A stretch of DNA of 10,846 nt from Acidimicrobiaceae bacterium (GTDB lineage: Bacteria; Actinomycetota; Acidimicrobiia; Acidimicrobiales; Ilumatobacteraceae). Position numbers and translations under genes: made by a program. Position 1 is the first letter of the stretch; each line of letters begins with the position of its first letter. Under the pieces are notes generated by a model. That model saw nothing but the letters and a program-made list of their open reading frames with translations. It was not told the origin of the DNA and did no database searches. Shown piece after piece: positions 1-6,742 of this stretch. The stretch spans positions 1,381 to 12,226 of the forward strand of contig DMQJ01000145.1 in the NCBI GenBank assembly GCA_003455715.1, in the 5' to 3' direction.

Positions 1-1
1 C

Positions 2-1828
2 CTGCTGAAGATGGACTTCCTCGGTCTGCGCAACCTCGACGTCATCACCGACACCGTCAACATGGTGCGGGCCACGAAGGACCCTGAGTTCGACATCGAC
101 GCCGTTCCACTCGACGATCTGCGCGTGTTCGAGCTCCTCGGCCGCGGCGAGACACTCGGTGTTTTCCAGCTCGAATCGCCACCCATGCGTGCGTTGCTGC
201 GATCCATGGCGCCCACCTCGTTCGACGACGTGGGCGCGCTCATCGCCCTGTATCGGCCAGGCCCGATGAGCGCCAACATGCACTACGACTACGCCGACCG
301 CAAGAACGCCCGCCAGGAGGTGAGCTACTTCCACCCCGACGCTGAGGAGCTGCTCGGCGACACCTACGGCCTGATGATCTATCAGGAGAGCGTGATGCGT
401 GTTGCCCAGAAGTTCGCCGGGTACTCCCTTGCAGAGGCCGACTCGCTGCGTAAGGCGATGGGCAAGAAGAGCCGCGAGGTGATGGCCAAGGAGCGCAGCA
501 GTTTCGAGGAGGGTTGCGAGCGTCAGGGCTACGGCCGCGAGTTGGGCGAGAGCCTGTTCGACGTCATTGCCAAGTTCGCCGACTACGCGTTCAACAAGAG
601 CCACAGCTACGGCTACGGGCTGGTCACCTACCAGACGGCGTATCTGAAGGCGCACTTCCCAGTGGAGTACCTCGCCTGTCTGCTCACCAGTGTGAAGAGC
701 AACCTCGACAAGGCCGCGGTGTACCTCAGCGACGCACGCGGCATGGGCGTGAAGGTGCTCACCCCCGACATCAACCGCTCGGTGATGGACTTCGCGGCGC
801 TCACGCCAGCGGAGGTGCCGGTCGATGTGGAGTTGCCCCACCACAGCCCTGGTGCGATCACCTTCGGCCTGTCGGCCATTCGCAACGTCGGCGAAGGCTT
901 GGTGGATTTGCTGCTCAAAGAGCGCGACGCCAACGGCCCGTTCGATTCGTTCCACGACTTCGCCGAGCGGGTGCCCGAACAGGTGCTCAACAAGCGAACG
1001 GTGGAGTCGCTCATCAAGGCCGGTGCGTTCGACTCGCTCGGGCATCCGCGCAAGGGTCTGCTGATGGTGTTCGAACAGATCATCGACACCACGGTGGTCC
1101 GCCGCCGCGAACGCGACCAGGGTGTGATGAGCCTCTTCGGCGATCTTGGGGGCGACGACGGCGGGGGAGGGTTCGACGAGCGGGTCTCCATCCCGGCCGT
1201 CGAGTTCGACAAAGCAGATCGCTTGAAGTTCGAGAAGGAGATGCTCGGCCTGTATGTGAGCGACCATCCGCTCCTCGGCGTGGAGGCCGCACTTCGCCGC
1301 AAGGTCGATTGCTCGGTGGCTGAGGCGGCCGACAAAGACGACGGTGCCATCGTGGTGCTCGGTGGGGTCATCACCAACCTCGCCCGCAAGTTCACCAAGA
1401 AGGGCGATCAGATGGCGGTGTTCGTGCTCGAAGACCTCGACGCGGCCATCGAAGTGACGGTGTTCCCGCGTGTGCTGATGGAGCAAGGGCACAAGTTGCT
1501 CGACGATGCCATTGTCACCGTGAAGGGCCGCATCGACCGGCGCGACGAGGCGCGGCTCGGGTTCATGGCGCAGGACGTGCAGATCATCGAGGGCCTCGAC
1601 ACGGCGTCGGCCGCGCCGCTGCGATTGCGGGTGCCGGCGACGTCGCTCAACGAACTGAAGATCCACCAGATCCGCAAGATTCTGCGCGAACACCCGGGCG
1701 AGTCACCCGTCTACATGCACATCGGGCACGGCAAGGTCGTGCGCCTCGCTGACGAGTTCTGCGTCGACCTCGACCGAGTGGTGGGCGAGTTACGCATGGC
1801 GCTCGGCCACGACGCGGTGGTGCTGTAG
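2..1828 (+). CDS. dnaE: DNA polymerase III subunit alpha (DnaE1), C-terminal 608 residues; 5' end outside window
   Basis: Catalytic subunit of the replicative DNA polymerase, extending DNA from primers at the fork in the cytoplasm. The reading frame is open to the left edge, so about half the protein (PHP domain and first part of the palm) is missing. The first visible residues, LLKMDFLGLRNL, match the family segment KxDFLGL, whose Asp (visible residue 5) is the third catalytic carboxylate in the family. Further C-type polymerase landmarks follow: GVFQLES (53-59), ALYRPGPM (82-89), TYGLMIYQESVM (121-132), LRKAMGKK (149-156) and FNKSHSYGYGLVTYQTAYLKAHFP (197-220). A helix-hairpin-helix region lies around 290-345 (SAIRNVGEG, VESLIKAGAFDSLG) and an OB-fold from about 448 (IVVLGGVITNLARKFTKKG). 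A glycine/aspartate-rich linker (GDLGGDDGGGGFDE) precedes the OB-fold. It stops with TAG, followed by a hairpin. The DnaE1 assignment rather than DnaE2 rests on general motif agreement and is less certain than the family. Confidence 0.97.
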   Translation: MLKMDFLGLRNLDVITDTVNMVRATKDPEFDIDAVPLDDLRVFELLGRGETLGVFQLESPPMRALLRSMAPTSFDDVGALIALYRPGPMSANMHYDYADRKNARQEVSYFHPDAEELLGDTYGLMIYQESVMRVAQKFAGYSLAEADSLRKAMGKKSREVMAKERSSFEEGCERQGYGRELGESLFDVIAKFADYAFNKSHSYGYGLVTYQTAYLKAHFPVEYLACLLTSVKSNLDKAAVYLSDARGMGVKVLTPDINRSVMDFAALTPAEVPVDVELPHHSPGAITFGLSAIRNVGEGLVDLLLKERDANGPFDSFHDFAERVPEQVLNKRTVESLIKAGAFDSLGHPRKGLLMVFEQIIDTTVVRRRERDQGVMSLFGDLGGDDGGGGFDERVSIPAVEFDKADRLKFEKEMLGLYVSDHPLLGVEAALRRKVDCSVAEAADKDDGAIVVLGGVITNLARKFTKKGDQMAVFVLEDLDAAIEVTVFPRVLMEQGHKLLDDAIVTVKGRIDRRDEARLGFMAQDVQIIEGLDTASAAPLRLRVPATSLNELKIHQIRKILREHPGESPVYMHIGHGKVVRLADEFCVDLDRVVGELRMALGHDAVVL

Positions 1829-1873
1829 CGGGGTCGAGCGACCGAGCGATGTCTGGGTGCATTCGTCCTGCTC

Positions 1874-1891
1874 GTCGCCCCCGCAGGCGAC
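1874..1891 (+). terminator. Possible dnaE terminator hairpin
   Basis: A perfect 6 bp stem, GTCGCC (1874-1879) and GGCGAC (1886-1891), encloses a 6-base loop 46 bases after the dnaE stop. No T-tract follows, so it does not fit the classical intrinsic terminator. GC-rich hairpins without a U-run are common after actinobacterial genes, but their terminating activity varies. Position is the main support. Confidence 0.3.
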
Positions 1892-1919
1892 CGAATCCTC
1901 AGGCGTCCGCCCTCCGGGG

Positions 1920-1941
1920 CAGGAAATCGGCCGGTTTCCTG
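1920..1941. promoter_or_regulatory. 22 bp palindrome, candidate operator upstream of the hypothetical gene
   Basis: The left arm CAGGAAATCGG (1920-1930) is mirrored by CCGGTTTCCTG (1931-1941). Ten of the eleven symmetric base pairs match; the one mismatch is T1927 against G1934. It lies 77 bp before the ATG of the next gene and directly abuts a weak -10-like CAGAAT (1943-1948), so it would cover a -35 region. That placement suits a dimeric repressor site. In RNA the same bases could form a 9 bp stem with a GGCC loop (one G-U pair), so a terminator or mRNA structure is the alternative. No regulator is encoded beside it. Confidence 0.4.
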
Positions 1942-2002
1942 GCAGAATAGGGAACTCAACTGCGCGTCCCGATCTCGGGGCTGTCGCTGCAACCGACTCG
2001 AC

Positions 2003-2009
2003 AGGGGAG
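2003..2009 (+). promoter_or_regulatory. Ribosome binding site that fixes the start of the hypothetical gene
   Basis: AGGGGAG lies nine bases before ATG 2019. The frame is open further upstream to an ATG at 1857, but that start has no comparable site and would place the 22 bp palindrome inside coding sequence. Confidence 0.65.
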
Positions 2010-2018
2010 CTTCACGCA

Positions 2019-2675
2019 ATGCAATTCCAGGTGGAAACCAGGGACTGTGCGGCGCTCACCGATGGCGATCTCGATGAGATGGCATCGATGGGGGGTGCCT
2101 TCGACATTGGGGTGTTGTCGAAAGCGAAGGAAGAGTGGGTGCTCAGCACCACCGCTCGCGATGCCGGCAAGCTCGTGGGGTTCACGTTCTCCACGCTCGA
2201 ACGCATCGGCGGCACCCCATGCGTACTCATCGGGCTGATGAGCGTGAAGCGCAACGGCAAGCGCGATCAGATCATGAAGGGCCTGATGGCAGAGGCCTAC
2301 CACCGGGCGCTGATGGCCTTCCCCGACGAAGATGTGGTGGTGGGCACTCGCGTGGTGGCCGCCGACGGGTTGGAAGCCATCAAGCAGGTCGACGACATGA
2401 TTCCTCGCCCAGGCCATCGTGCCGTGGGTGAGGAGCGGGCCTGGGGTCGTCGTTTGGCGAAGCGGTTCTCCGTCGATGCCACCTACGACGAGCGCACGTT
2501 CGTCGTCGCCTCCAACGGTCAGAGCGGCTTCCTCGACCACGTGTGCGCAAAGCCTGAGAAGCTCAAGGCCGACATCATCGAGATGTTCTCCACGGTCAAC
2601 GTGGCGAAGGGTGGATGCCTGGTGGTACACGGCTGGGTGATGGCCGAAGACCTGGTGAAGTTGGGGGCCCGCTGA
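2019..2675 (+). CDS. Uncharacterised 218-residue protein, possibly with an acetyltransferase-like fold
   Basis: I do not recognise the family. The start at ATG 2019 is chosen because of the AGGGGAG ribosome binding site nine bases upstream. The protein is soluble-looking, with no signal peptide or membrane segment. Residues 50-101 read as two strands, a basic turn and a helix (GKLVGFTFSTLERIGG, CVLIGLMSVKRNGKRDQIMKGLMAEAYHRAL). That order recalls the strand 3 / strand 4 / acyl-CoA loop / helix core of GNAT acetyltransferases. However, the canonical Q/RxxGxG/A loop is absent (KRNGKRDQIM is the nearest), so the fold is only a guess. A charged segment (GHRAVGEERAWGRRLAKRF, 132-150) and a C-terminal helix pair follow. 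The end overlaps the start of the nitroreductase, suggesting coupled translation and perhaps a shared role. Its GC and codon use match neighbouring genes, with no sign of recent transfer. Confidence 0.8.
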   Translation: MQFQVETRDCAALTDGDLDEMASMGGAFDIGVLSKAKEEWVLSTTARDAGKLVGFTFSTLERIGGTPCVLIGLMSVKRNGKRDQIMKGLMAEAYHRALMAFPDEDVVVGTRVVAADGLEAIKQVDDMIPRPGHRAVGEERAWGRRLAKRFSVDATYDERTFVVASNGQSGFLDHVCAKPEKLKADIIEMFSTVNVAKGGCLVVHGWVMAEDLVKLGAR

Positions 2676-3277
2676 ACCGGGAGGCCGTCGAGGCGGTCAT
2701 TCGGCGTCGCCGGATGACCCGGCGCTTCGATGCCACACCGCTGTCACAGGCGCTGTTGGTGGAGTTGCTCGACACGGCTCGTCGTGCGCCGTCTGCAGGG
2801 TTCAGCCAAGGCGTTCACTTCCTGCTGCTCACCGGCGACGAACTTGCTCAGTTCTGGGCAAACACCGGCGCCGCCGAGTGGTTCGCCGCCAGCCAGCCGG
2901 GTGTGCTGCATGCGCCCGCAGTGGTGCTGTCGCTGGCCGACCCGGAGGCGTACACGGCTCGCTACTCGGCTCCCGACAAGGCCGGCCATGGGCTCGAGAA
3001 CGCCGAGGCCTGGCCCGTTCCGTTCTGGCTCACCGACGCGGCGATGGCCGTGCAGAACCTGCTGCTGTTGGCCGAGGCCCACGGGTTGGGAGCGTTGTGG
3101 TTCGGCCTGTTCCGCAACGCCCGGAGTGCGCTCGACGCTCTCGGTGTCCCGGCTCACGTCGAGCCGGTGGGGGCAGTGGCGCTGGGTCACCGGGCCCACG
3201 GGGAAGTGCAGAGCGGCTCTGCCGCAAGCCGCCCGCGTCGGCCGTCTGCCGACGTGGTGCACGTCGGGCACTGGTAG
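2615..3277 (+). CDS. Nitroreductase family flavoprotein
   Basis: Probable FMN-dependent NAD(P)H oxidoreductase of the nitroreductase fold. The physiological substrate is unknown, as is usual for the family. Seen: an N-terminal helix with an arginine cluster (EAVIRRRRMTRRF, about 23-38) that binds FMN phosphate in family members. Then come ARRAPSAGFSQGVHFLLLTG (about 53-72), a long helix AMAVQNLLLLAEAHGLGALWFGLF, the GAVALGHRAHG strand/turn, and a C-terminal RPRRPSADVVHVGHW tail typical of this group. The start is uncertain. ATG 2615 overlaps the upstream gene by 61 bp with GAAGG four bases before it. ATG 2714 would remove the first FMN-binding helix. A CTG at 2672, overlapping the upstream stop as CTGA, would give the most family-like N terminus (201 residues) but needs a rare start codon. 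Residue numbers here count from ATG 2615. The overlap indicates an operon with the preceding unknown gene. Confidence 0.88.
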   Translation: MPGGTRLGDGRRPGEVGGPLNREAVEAVIRRRRMTRRFDATPLSQALLVELLDTARRAPSAGFSQGVHFLLLTGDELAQFWANTGAAEWFAASQPGVLHAPAVVLSLADPEAYTARYSAPDKAGHGLENAEAWPVPFWLTDAAMAVQNLLLLAEAHGLGALWFGLFRNARSALDALGVPAHVEPVGAVALGHRAHGEVQSGSAASRPRRPSADVVHVGHW

Positions 3278-3300
3278 CGGCTGGGCCTACCGGCGCCCGA

Positions 3301-3314
3301 GCGTGCACACACGC
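3301..3314. terminator. Possible bidirectional terminator between convergent genes
   Basis: A perfect 5 bp stem, GCGTG and CACGC, encloses the loop CACA. It sits in the 44 bp gap between the convergent nitroreductase and lipoprotein genes. A weaker GGGC/GCCC stem (3283-3298) sits beside it. Neither has a T-run on either strand, so the call rests on position and symmetry. Confidence 0.35.
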
Positions 3315-3321
3315 GAGCGGG

Positions 3322-3837
3322 TCAGCCGTTGCCGCACTGCGAATCGATGTAATTGCCCAAGCGCTCGGAGGCGGCATTCACCTCGTCGGTGCTCAACGAC
3401 TCCATGGTGGCCGCAACCGCCGGGTCGGCCATGGCGGCCGCGATGTCGCCGTTGTACGGGGCGATGGCGTCGACGAACTGTGCGTAGGCATCGGCGAAGA
3501 TCTGCGCGTCGGCCTTCAGTTCGTCGGGCACGGCGCCGACGAGGGCCTGCATCTGGGCCTTGACCTGGGCGAGGTCGCCCATGCCGGTGGCTGCGACCGC
3601 CGACGACGCCATGGCCTGGATGATCTCATTGCAGCCCTGGGGCACACCCGGCATGTTCGGAATGGTGACATCGCTGGGGATGGTGACGCCGGCCGGGATG
3701 GTGACGCCGGCGGGAAGGGTGACGCCACCGGGCAACGTGCTGGCAGCGGGCAGGCCCGAGTTGTCGTCATCGCCGCAGGCGGCGAGGCCGACAAGGGTGA
3801 CGGTGGCAAGTGTGGCGGCGATGAGGCGGCGACGCAT
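3322..3837 (-). CDS. Small secreted lipoprotein with a tandem VTIPAG-type repeat
   Basis: A 171-residue predicted lipoprotein of unknown function. The start at ATG 3837 is set by a strong AAGGAG five bases upstream and because the signal peptide begins there: MRRR, hydrophobic LIAATLATVTLVGL, then the lipobox LAAC with the acylated Cys at residue 21. The acidic GDDDNSG tether after Cys21 is typical of exported, membrane-anchored lipoproteins. Residues 37-60 are four six-residue units (GGVTLP, AGVTIP, AGVTIP, SDVTIP), probably an extended spacer. The mature domain (about 67-171) is alanine-rich and helical. It has two cysteines near its ends (GC68NE and SQC at about 168) that could form a disulphide. 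No named domain is recognisable. It is the last gene in the minus-strand run, but its own ribosome binding site and a 72 bp upstream gap allow separate transcription. An in-frame ATG at 3906 is rejected because it would bury the signal peptide. Confidence 0.85.
   Translation of the reverse strand: MRRRLIAATLATVTLVGLAACGDDDNSGLPAASTLPGGVTLPAGVTIPAGVTIPSDVTIPNMPGVPQGCNEIIQAMASSAVAATGMGDLAQVKAQMQALVGAVPDELKADAQIFADAYAQFVDAIAPYNGDIAAAMADPAVAATMESLSTDEVNAASERLGNYIDSQCGNG
3664..3735 (-). repeat. Four tandem 18 bp repeats inside the lipoprotein gene
   Basis: Four 18 bp units start at 3664, 3682, 3700 and 3718, each beginning GGTGACnnC on the plus strand. The middle units are the most alike (GGTGACGCCGGCCGGGAT and GGTGACGCCGGCGGGAAG). 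The period is a multiple of three and the units encode the six-residue V-T-I/L-P repeats, so copy number could change without breaking the frame. Confidence 0.85.
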
Positions 3838-3842
3838 GGTGA

Positions 3843-3848
3843 CTCCTT
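3843..3848 (-). promoter_or_regulatory. Ribosome binding site of the lipoprotein gene
   Basis: On the minus strand AAGGAG lies five bases before ATG 3837. It is among the best Shine-Dalgarno matches in the window and decides between this start and the upstream in-frame ATG at 3906. Confidence 0.75.
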
Positions 3849-3909
3849 CTGCGGTTGAACTACCGGGTTGACGCACGGCGGTGTGCATCCGGTTGACAGC
3901 CATCATGCC

Positions 3910-5892
3910 CTACTCGATGGAGAGTTGGGCAGCGAGCGTGGAGGCGGACTCGGCGGGCAGGCCGCAGGTGTGGTCGCGGCACACGAAGGCGAAGCCGTCG
4001 GGCCGGCCGGCCCATAGGGGGCTGTCGAAGCGTTGTCCCCATGCGAGCACGGCGTCGGGTAGCCAGGTGCGGCGAGCCACGGCCAGCAGATCGGGTCGAT
4101 CGCCGGTGATGACCACCTCCGTGCTGCCCGCGTGGCGCATCGACAGTGCGAGGAGTGCCTGCCCGAACGCAGAGGGCATGCCTGGCACCGCCGAGGCCAC
4201 GAGTTGCAGGATCTGATCGGCGTGGCGGGCGAAGCGGTCGTCGCCGGTGAGCGCCGCCAGTCGAAGGAGGGCAGTCGCTGCCAAACCGTTTGCCCCGGGC
4301 GTGGCCTGATCGAGCAGGTCCTTCTGTCGGACGACGAGGCGTTCGGCATCGTCGGCGGTGGTGAACAGCCCCCCGTTGGCGGTGTCCCAGAAGTGGTCGA
4401 GCATGGTGTCGGCAGTACGTCGCGCCTCCTCCACCCAGCGGGCCTTCCCGGTGAGTTCGCCAAGGCGAATGAAGCCGTCGATGAGCGCTGCGTGGTCGGC
4501 CGCGAGTGCCATGTGGCGCGCAGGGGGCGAACCGTCGGCTTGCCACGAGCGCAACCAACGTCCGTCGCTGCCGCGTAGTTCGCGACACAGAAACTCACCA
4601 GCGGCCACCGCGGCCTCCGCCCAGTCAGGGCGGTCGAAGGCCGCTGCAGCCTCCGACAGCGCGGCCAGCATCAGCGCGTTCCACTCGGTGAGCACCTTGT
4701 CGTCGAGCCCCGGGCGGGGCCGTTGCTGGCGAGCGTCGAGTAGCCGCTGGCGCAGGGCCTCGATGTGCGGCGGGCGTGCGAGGTGACCTCGGTGGGCCAG
4801 CCGGTTGGGGATCGAGCGACCCTCGAAGTTGCCCTGGTCGGTGATGCCCCACCATCGCAGCGCTTCCTCGGCCCCGTCGCCGAGGAGTACGCGTATCTCG
4901 GTGGGAGTGAACGTGTGGAACAGACCCTCATGGCTCGTGCCGTCGGGCCCTGGTGAGTCGGCGTCTTCGGCGGAAGAGAAGCCACCCGAGGGGTGCCGCA
5001 GGTCGCGCAGCACGTACTCGACGGTCTCTTCCACCACTTGGCGGTAGTGCGAGGCGCCCGTGACCTGCGCGGCATGTGTGTACACCCGGATCAGTAGGGC
5101 CTGGTCGTAGAGCATCTTCTCGAAGTGCGGAACCAACCAGCGGTCGTCGGTGGAGTACCGGGCGAAGCCGCCTCCGATGTGGTCGTACATGCCGCCGCTC
5201 GCCATCGCGTCGAGGGTGACGGTGGCCGCGGCAAGAGCCTCGGTGTCGCCGCTGCGCACATGGCGCCCGAGCAGCAGATCGAGGTTCATCGGGCTTGGGA
5301 ACTTCGGCGCCGCTCCGAAGCCTCCCCACTCCGGATCGTGGTGGCGCAGCAGGGTGGCAATGGTGTCGTGCACCAGGCTGACGTCGGGCAGCTGCGACGT
5401 CGGTTGCAGTTGGGTGCTGGCGTGCAGTGCTTCGGAGATGGCAGCCACGTTCTGGCGGATGTCGTCGGGTCGGTTACGCCACACGTCGTCGATGGCGGTG
5501 AGCAACTGCTGGAACTGCGGTCGGGGGAAGTAGGTGCCCCCGAAGAACGGCTCGCCCTGAGGGGTGAGGAACACCGTCATCGGCCATCCGCCGCGGCCGG
5601 TGAGTGCCTGGACCGCGTCCATGTACACGGCATCGACGTCGGGTCGTTCCTCGCGGTCGACCTTGACGTTGACGTAGAGCCGGTTCATCAGCGCCGCCGT
5701 GTCGGCATCGTCGAAACACTCGTGGGCCATCACGTGGCACCAGTGGCAGGCCGAGTAGCCCACGGAGAGCAGGATTGGCACCCCACGATCGGCGGCAGCG
5801 GCGAACGCCTCCTGACCCCACGGGTACCAGTCGACCGGGTTGTCGCGGTGCTGACGCAGATAGGGAGAGGTTTCGTCAGCGAGTCGGTTCAC
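3910..5892 (-). CDS. DUF255 thioredoxin-domain protein (YyaL / SPATA20-like)
   Basis: A cytoplasmic-looking protein of 660 residues, close to the usual family length. It has an N-terminal thioredoxin-like domain and a large C-terminal (alpha/alpha)6-barrel region resembling N-acylglucosamine 2-epimerase/cellobiose-epimerase folds. The exact reaction of the family is not established. Seen: the family's opening signature [21 protein letters not shown] (2-22), then [19 protein letters not shown] with the CxxC pair Cys49-His-Trp-Cys52. Later come [102 protein letters not shown] and [16 protein letters not shown], all landmarks of this family. GTG 5892 is chosen because the conserved segment begins there and it lies 10 bp after the fabI stop. 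An in-frame ATG at 5949 would add 19 non-conserved residues inside fabI. Neither start has a good ribosome binding site. Close spacing suggests co-transcription with fabI. Confidence 0.95.
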   Translation of the reverse strand: MNRLADETSPYLRQHRDNPVDWYPWGQEAFAAAADRGVPILLSVGYSACHWCHVMAHECFDDADTAALMNRLYVNVKVDREERPDVDAVYMDAVQALTGRGGWPMTVFLTPQGEPFFGGTYFPRPQFQQLLTAIDDVWRNRPDDIRQNVAAISEALHASTQLQPTSQLPDVSLVHDTIATLLRHHDPEWGGFGAAPKFPSPMNLDLLLGRHVRSGDTEALAAATVTLDAMASGGMYDHIGGGFARYSTDDRWLVPHFEKMLYDQALLIRVYTHAAQVTGASHYRQVVEETVEYVLRDLRHPSGGFSSAEDADSPGPDGTSHEGLFHTFTPTEIRVLLGDGAEEALRWWGITDQGNFEGRSIPNRLAHRGHLARPPHIEALRQRLLDARQQRPRPGLDDKVLTEWNALMLAALSEAAAAFDRPDWAEAAVAAGEFLCRELRGSDGRWLRSWQADGSPPARHMALAADHAALIDGFIRLGELTGKARWVEEARRTADTMLDHFWDTANGGLFTTADDAERLVVRQKDLLDQATPGANGLAATALLRLAALTGDDRFARHADQILQLVASAVPGMPSAFGQALLALSMRHAGSTEVVITGDRPDLLAVARRTWLPDAVLAWGQRFDSPLWAGRPDGFAFVCRDHTCGLPAESASTLAAQLSIE

Positions 5893-5902
5893 GAAGGGGA
5901 GG

Positions 5903-6670
5903 CTACGCACCCATGGCGTGGTAGCCGCCGTCGACGTGCACCACTTCACCCGTGGTGGCGGGGAACCAGTCGCTGAGCAATACCACGCACGCCTTGGCCA
6001 CGGCCGACGAGTCGGTGACGTCCCAGCCGAGCGGGGAGCGGTCGTCCCACACGTCTTCGAACTTCTTGAAGCCGGGGATGCTCTTGGCGGCCATCGTCTT
6101 CACCGGGCCGGCGGCCACCAGGTTGCTACGGATGCCGCGAGGGCCGAGCTCCTTGGCCAGATAGCGGCTGACGCTCTCGAGGGCCGACTTGGCGACACCC
6201 ATCCAGTTGTATGCCGGCCAAGCGACGGTGTTGTCGAAGTCGAGGCCGACGAAGGCGCCACCGTTGGTCATCAGAGGGGCGAAGGCATCAGCGAGCGCCT
6301 TCAGGGAGTAGGCACTGATGTGCAGAGCGACGGCGACGTCGTCCCACTGGGGTGCCATGAAGTCGTCGCCCAGGCAGGCTTCGGGGGCGAACCCGATGCT
6401 GTGCAGCACACCATCGACTCTGCCCCATTTGGCAGCGAGGGCATCGTGCACGGCGACGCCGTGCTCGGGCTTGGTGACGTCGAACTCGAACACATCCACC
6501 GGTGTTGGCAGCTTGCGCGCCGTGCGCTCGGTGAGGCTGAGCGCACGGCCGGCGCCCGTGAGCAGGATGTTGGCTCCCTCCTGCTGGGCGAGTGCGGCGA
6601 CGCCGAACGCCAACGAGGCATCGGTGAGGACGCCGGTGATCACGATGTTCTTGCCGTCAAGAAGACCCAT
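5903..6670 (-). CDS. fabI: Enoyl-[acyl-carrier-protein] reductase (NADH), FabI/InhA type
   Basis: Reduces trans-2-enoyl-ACP in the last step of each fatty-acid elongation cycle, using NADH in the cytoplasm. The 255-residue product begins MGLLDGKNIVITGVLTDASLAFG, the altered glycine-rich dinucleotide motif of FabI enzymes. It carries HSIGFAP (90-96), HISAYS (117-122) and the catalytic pair Tyr154 and Lys161 (YNWMGVAK, the FabI spacing Y-x6-K). Then come LGPRGIRSNLVAAGPVKTMAA and a C-terminal PATTGEVVHVDGGYHAMGA. GLDFDNTVAWPAYNWM and RSNLVAAGP are strikingly InhA-like. The substrate-loop stretch after the GPVKT motif (about 190-212) is shorter than I recall for mycobacterial InhA and closer to ordinary FabI. 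ATG 6670 is supported by the conserved N terminus; an open upstream extension has no matching motif. It is divergent from npdG and upstream of the DUF255 gene. Confidence 0.95.
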   Translation of the reverse strand: MGLLDGKNIVITGVLTDASLAFGVAALAQQEGANILLTGAGRALSLTERTARKLPTPVDVFEFDVTKPEHGVAVHDALAAKWGRVDGVLHSIGFAPEACLGDDFMAPQWDDVAVALHISAYSLKALADAFAPLMTNGGAFVGLDFDNTVAWPAYNWMGVAKSALESVSRYLAKELGPRGIRSNLVAAGPVKTMAAKSIPGFKKFEDVWDDRSPLGWDVTDSSAVAKACVVLLSDWFPATTGEVVHVDGGYHAMGA

Positions 6671-6678
6671 GAGGCCCG

Positions 6679-6684
6679 AGCGTA
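6679..6684 (-). promoter_or_regulatory. Candidate -10 box of fabI, implying a leaderless or near-leaderless transcript
   Basis: Read on the minus strand, TACGCT fits the actinobacterial -10 pattern TAnnnT and ends eight bases before the fabI ATG. Transcription would then begin at or within a base or two of the start codon. This agrees with the lack of a clear Shine-Dalgarno sequence. No -35 match is visible, and a TAnnnT hexamer is easily found by chance. Confidence 0.35.
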
Positions 6685-6693
6685 GCCATCCGC

Positions 6694-6720
6694 GGCCGGT
6701 ACGGCCTTCAGCGCGGAAGG
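6694..6720. promoter_or_regulatory. Two overlapping inverted repeats in the fabI/npdG divergent spacer
   Basis: GGCCG-gta-CGGCC (6694-6706) and CCTTC-agcgcg-GAAGG (6705-6720) are both perfect in their arms and share two bases. They lie in the middle of the 72 bp spacer between the divergent fabI and npdG genes, upstream of the candidate fabI -10 box. A shared regulator site is possible. GC-rich short stems also arise by chance, so support is modest. Confidence 0.25.
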
Positions 6721-6742
6721 GTCGGTGTGCAAGGCTGATCCG

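Noticed and set aside
514..1398. Open frames in other phases and on the minus strand within dnaE (plus 514-1323, minus 628-1398)
   Set aside because: They lie wholly within conserved dnaE sequence and translate to arginine- or serine-rich text without domains.
1857..2018. N-terminal extension of the unknown gene to ATG 1857
   Set aside because: No ribosome binding site, it would bury a hairpin and a 22 bp palindrome, and the extra residues look like untranslated intergenic sequence.
3664..3735. CRISPR-like array
   Set aside because: The units are contiguous 18 bp without spacers, in frame within a lipoprotein gene.
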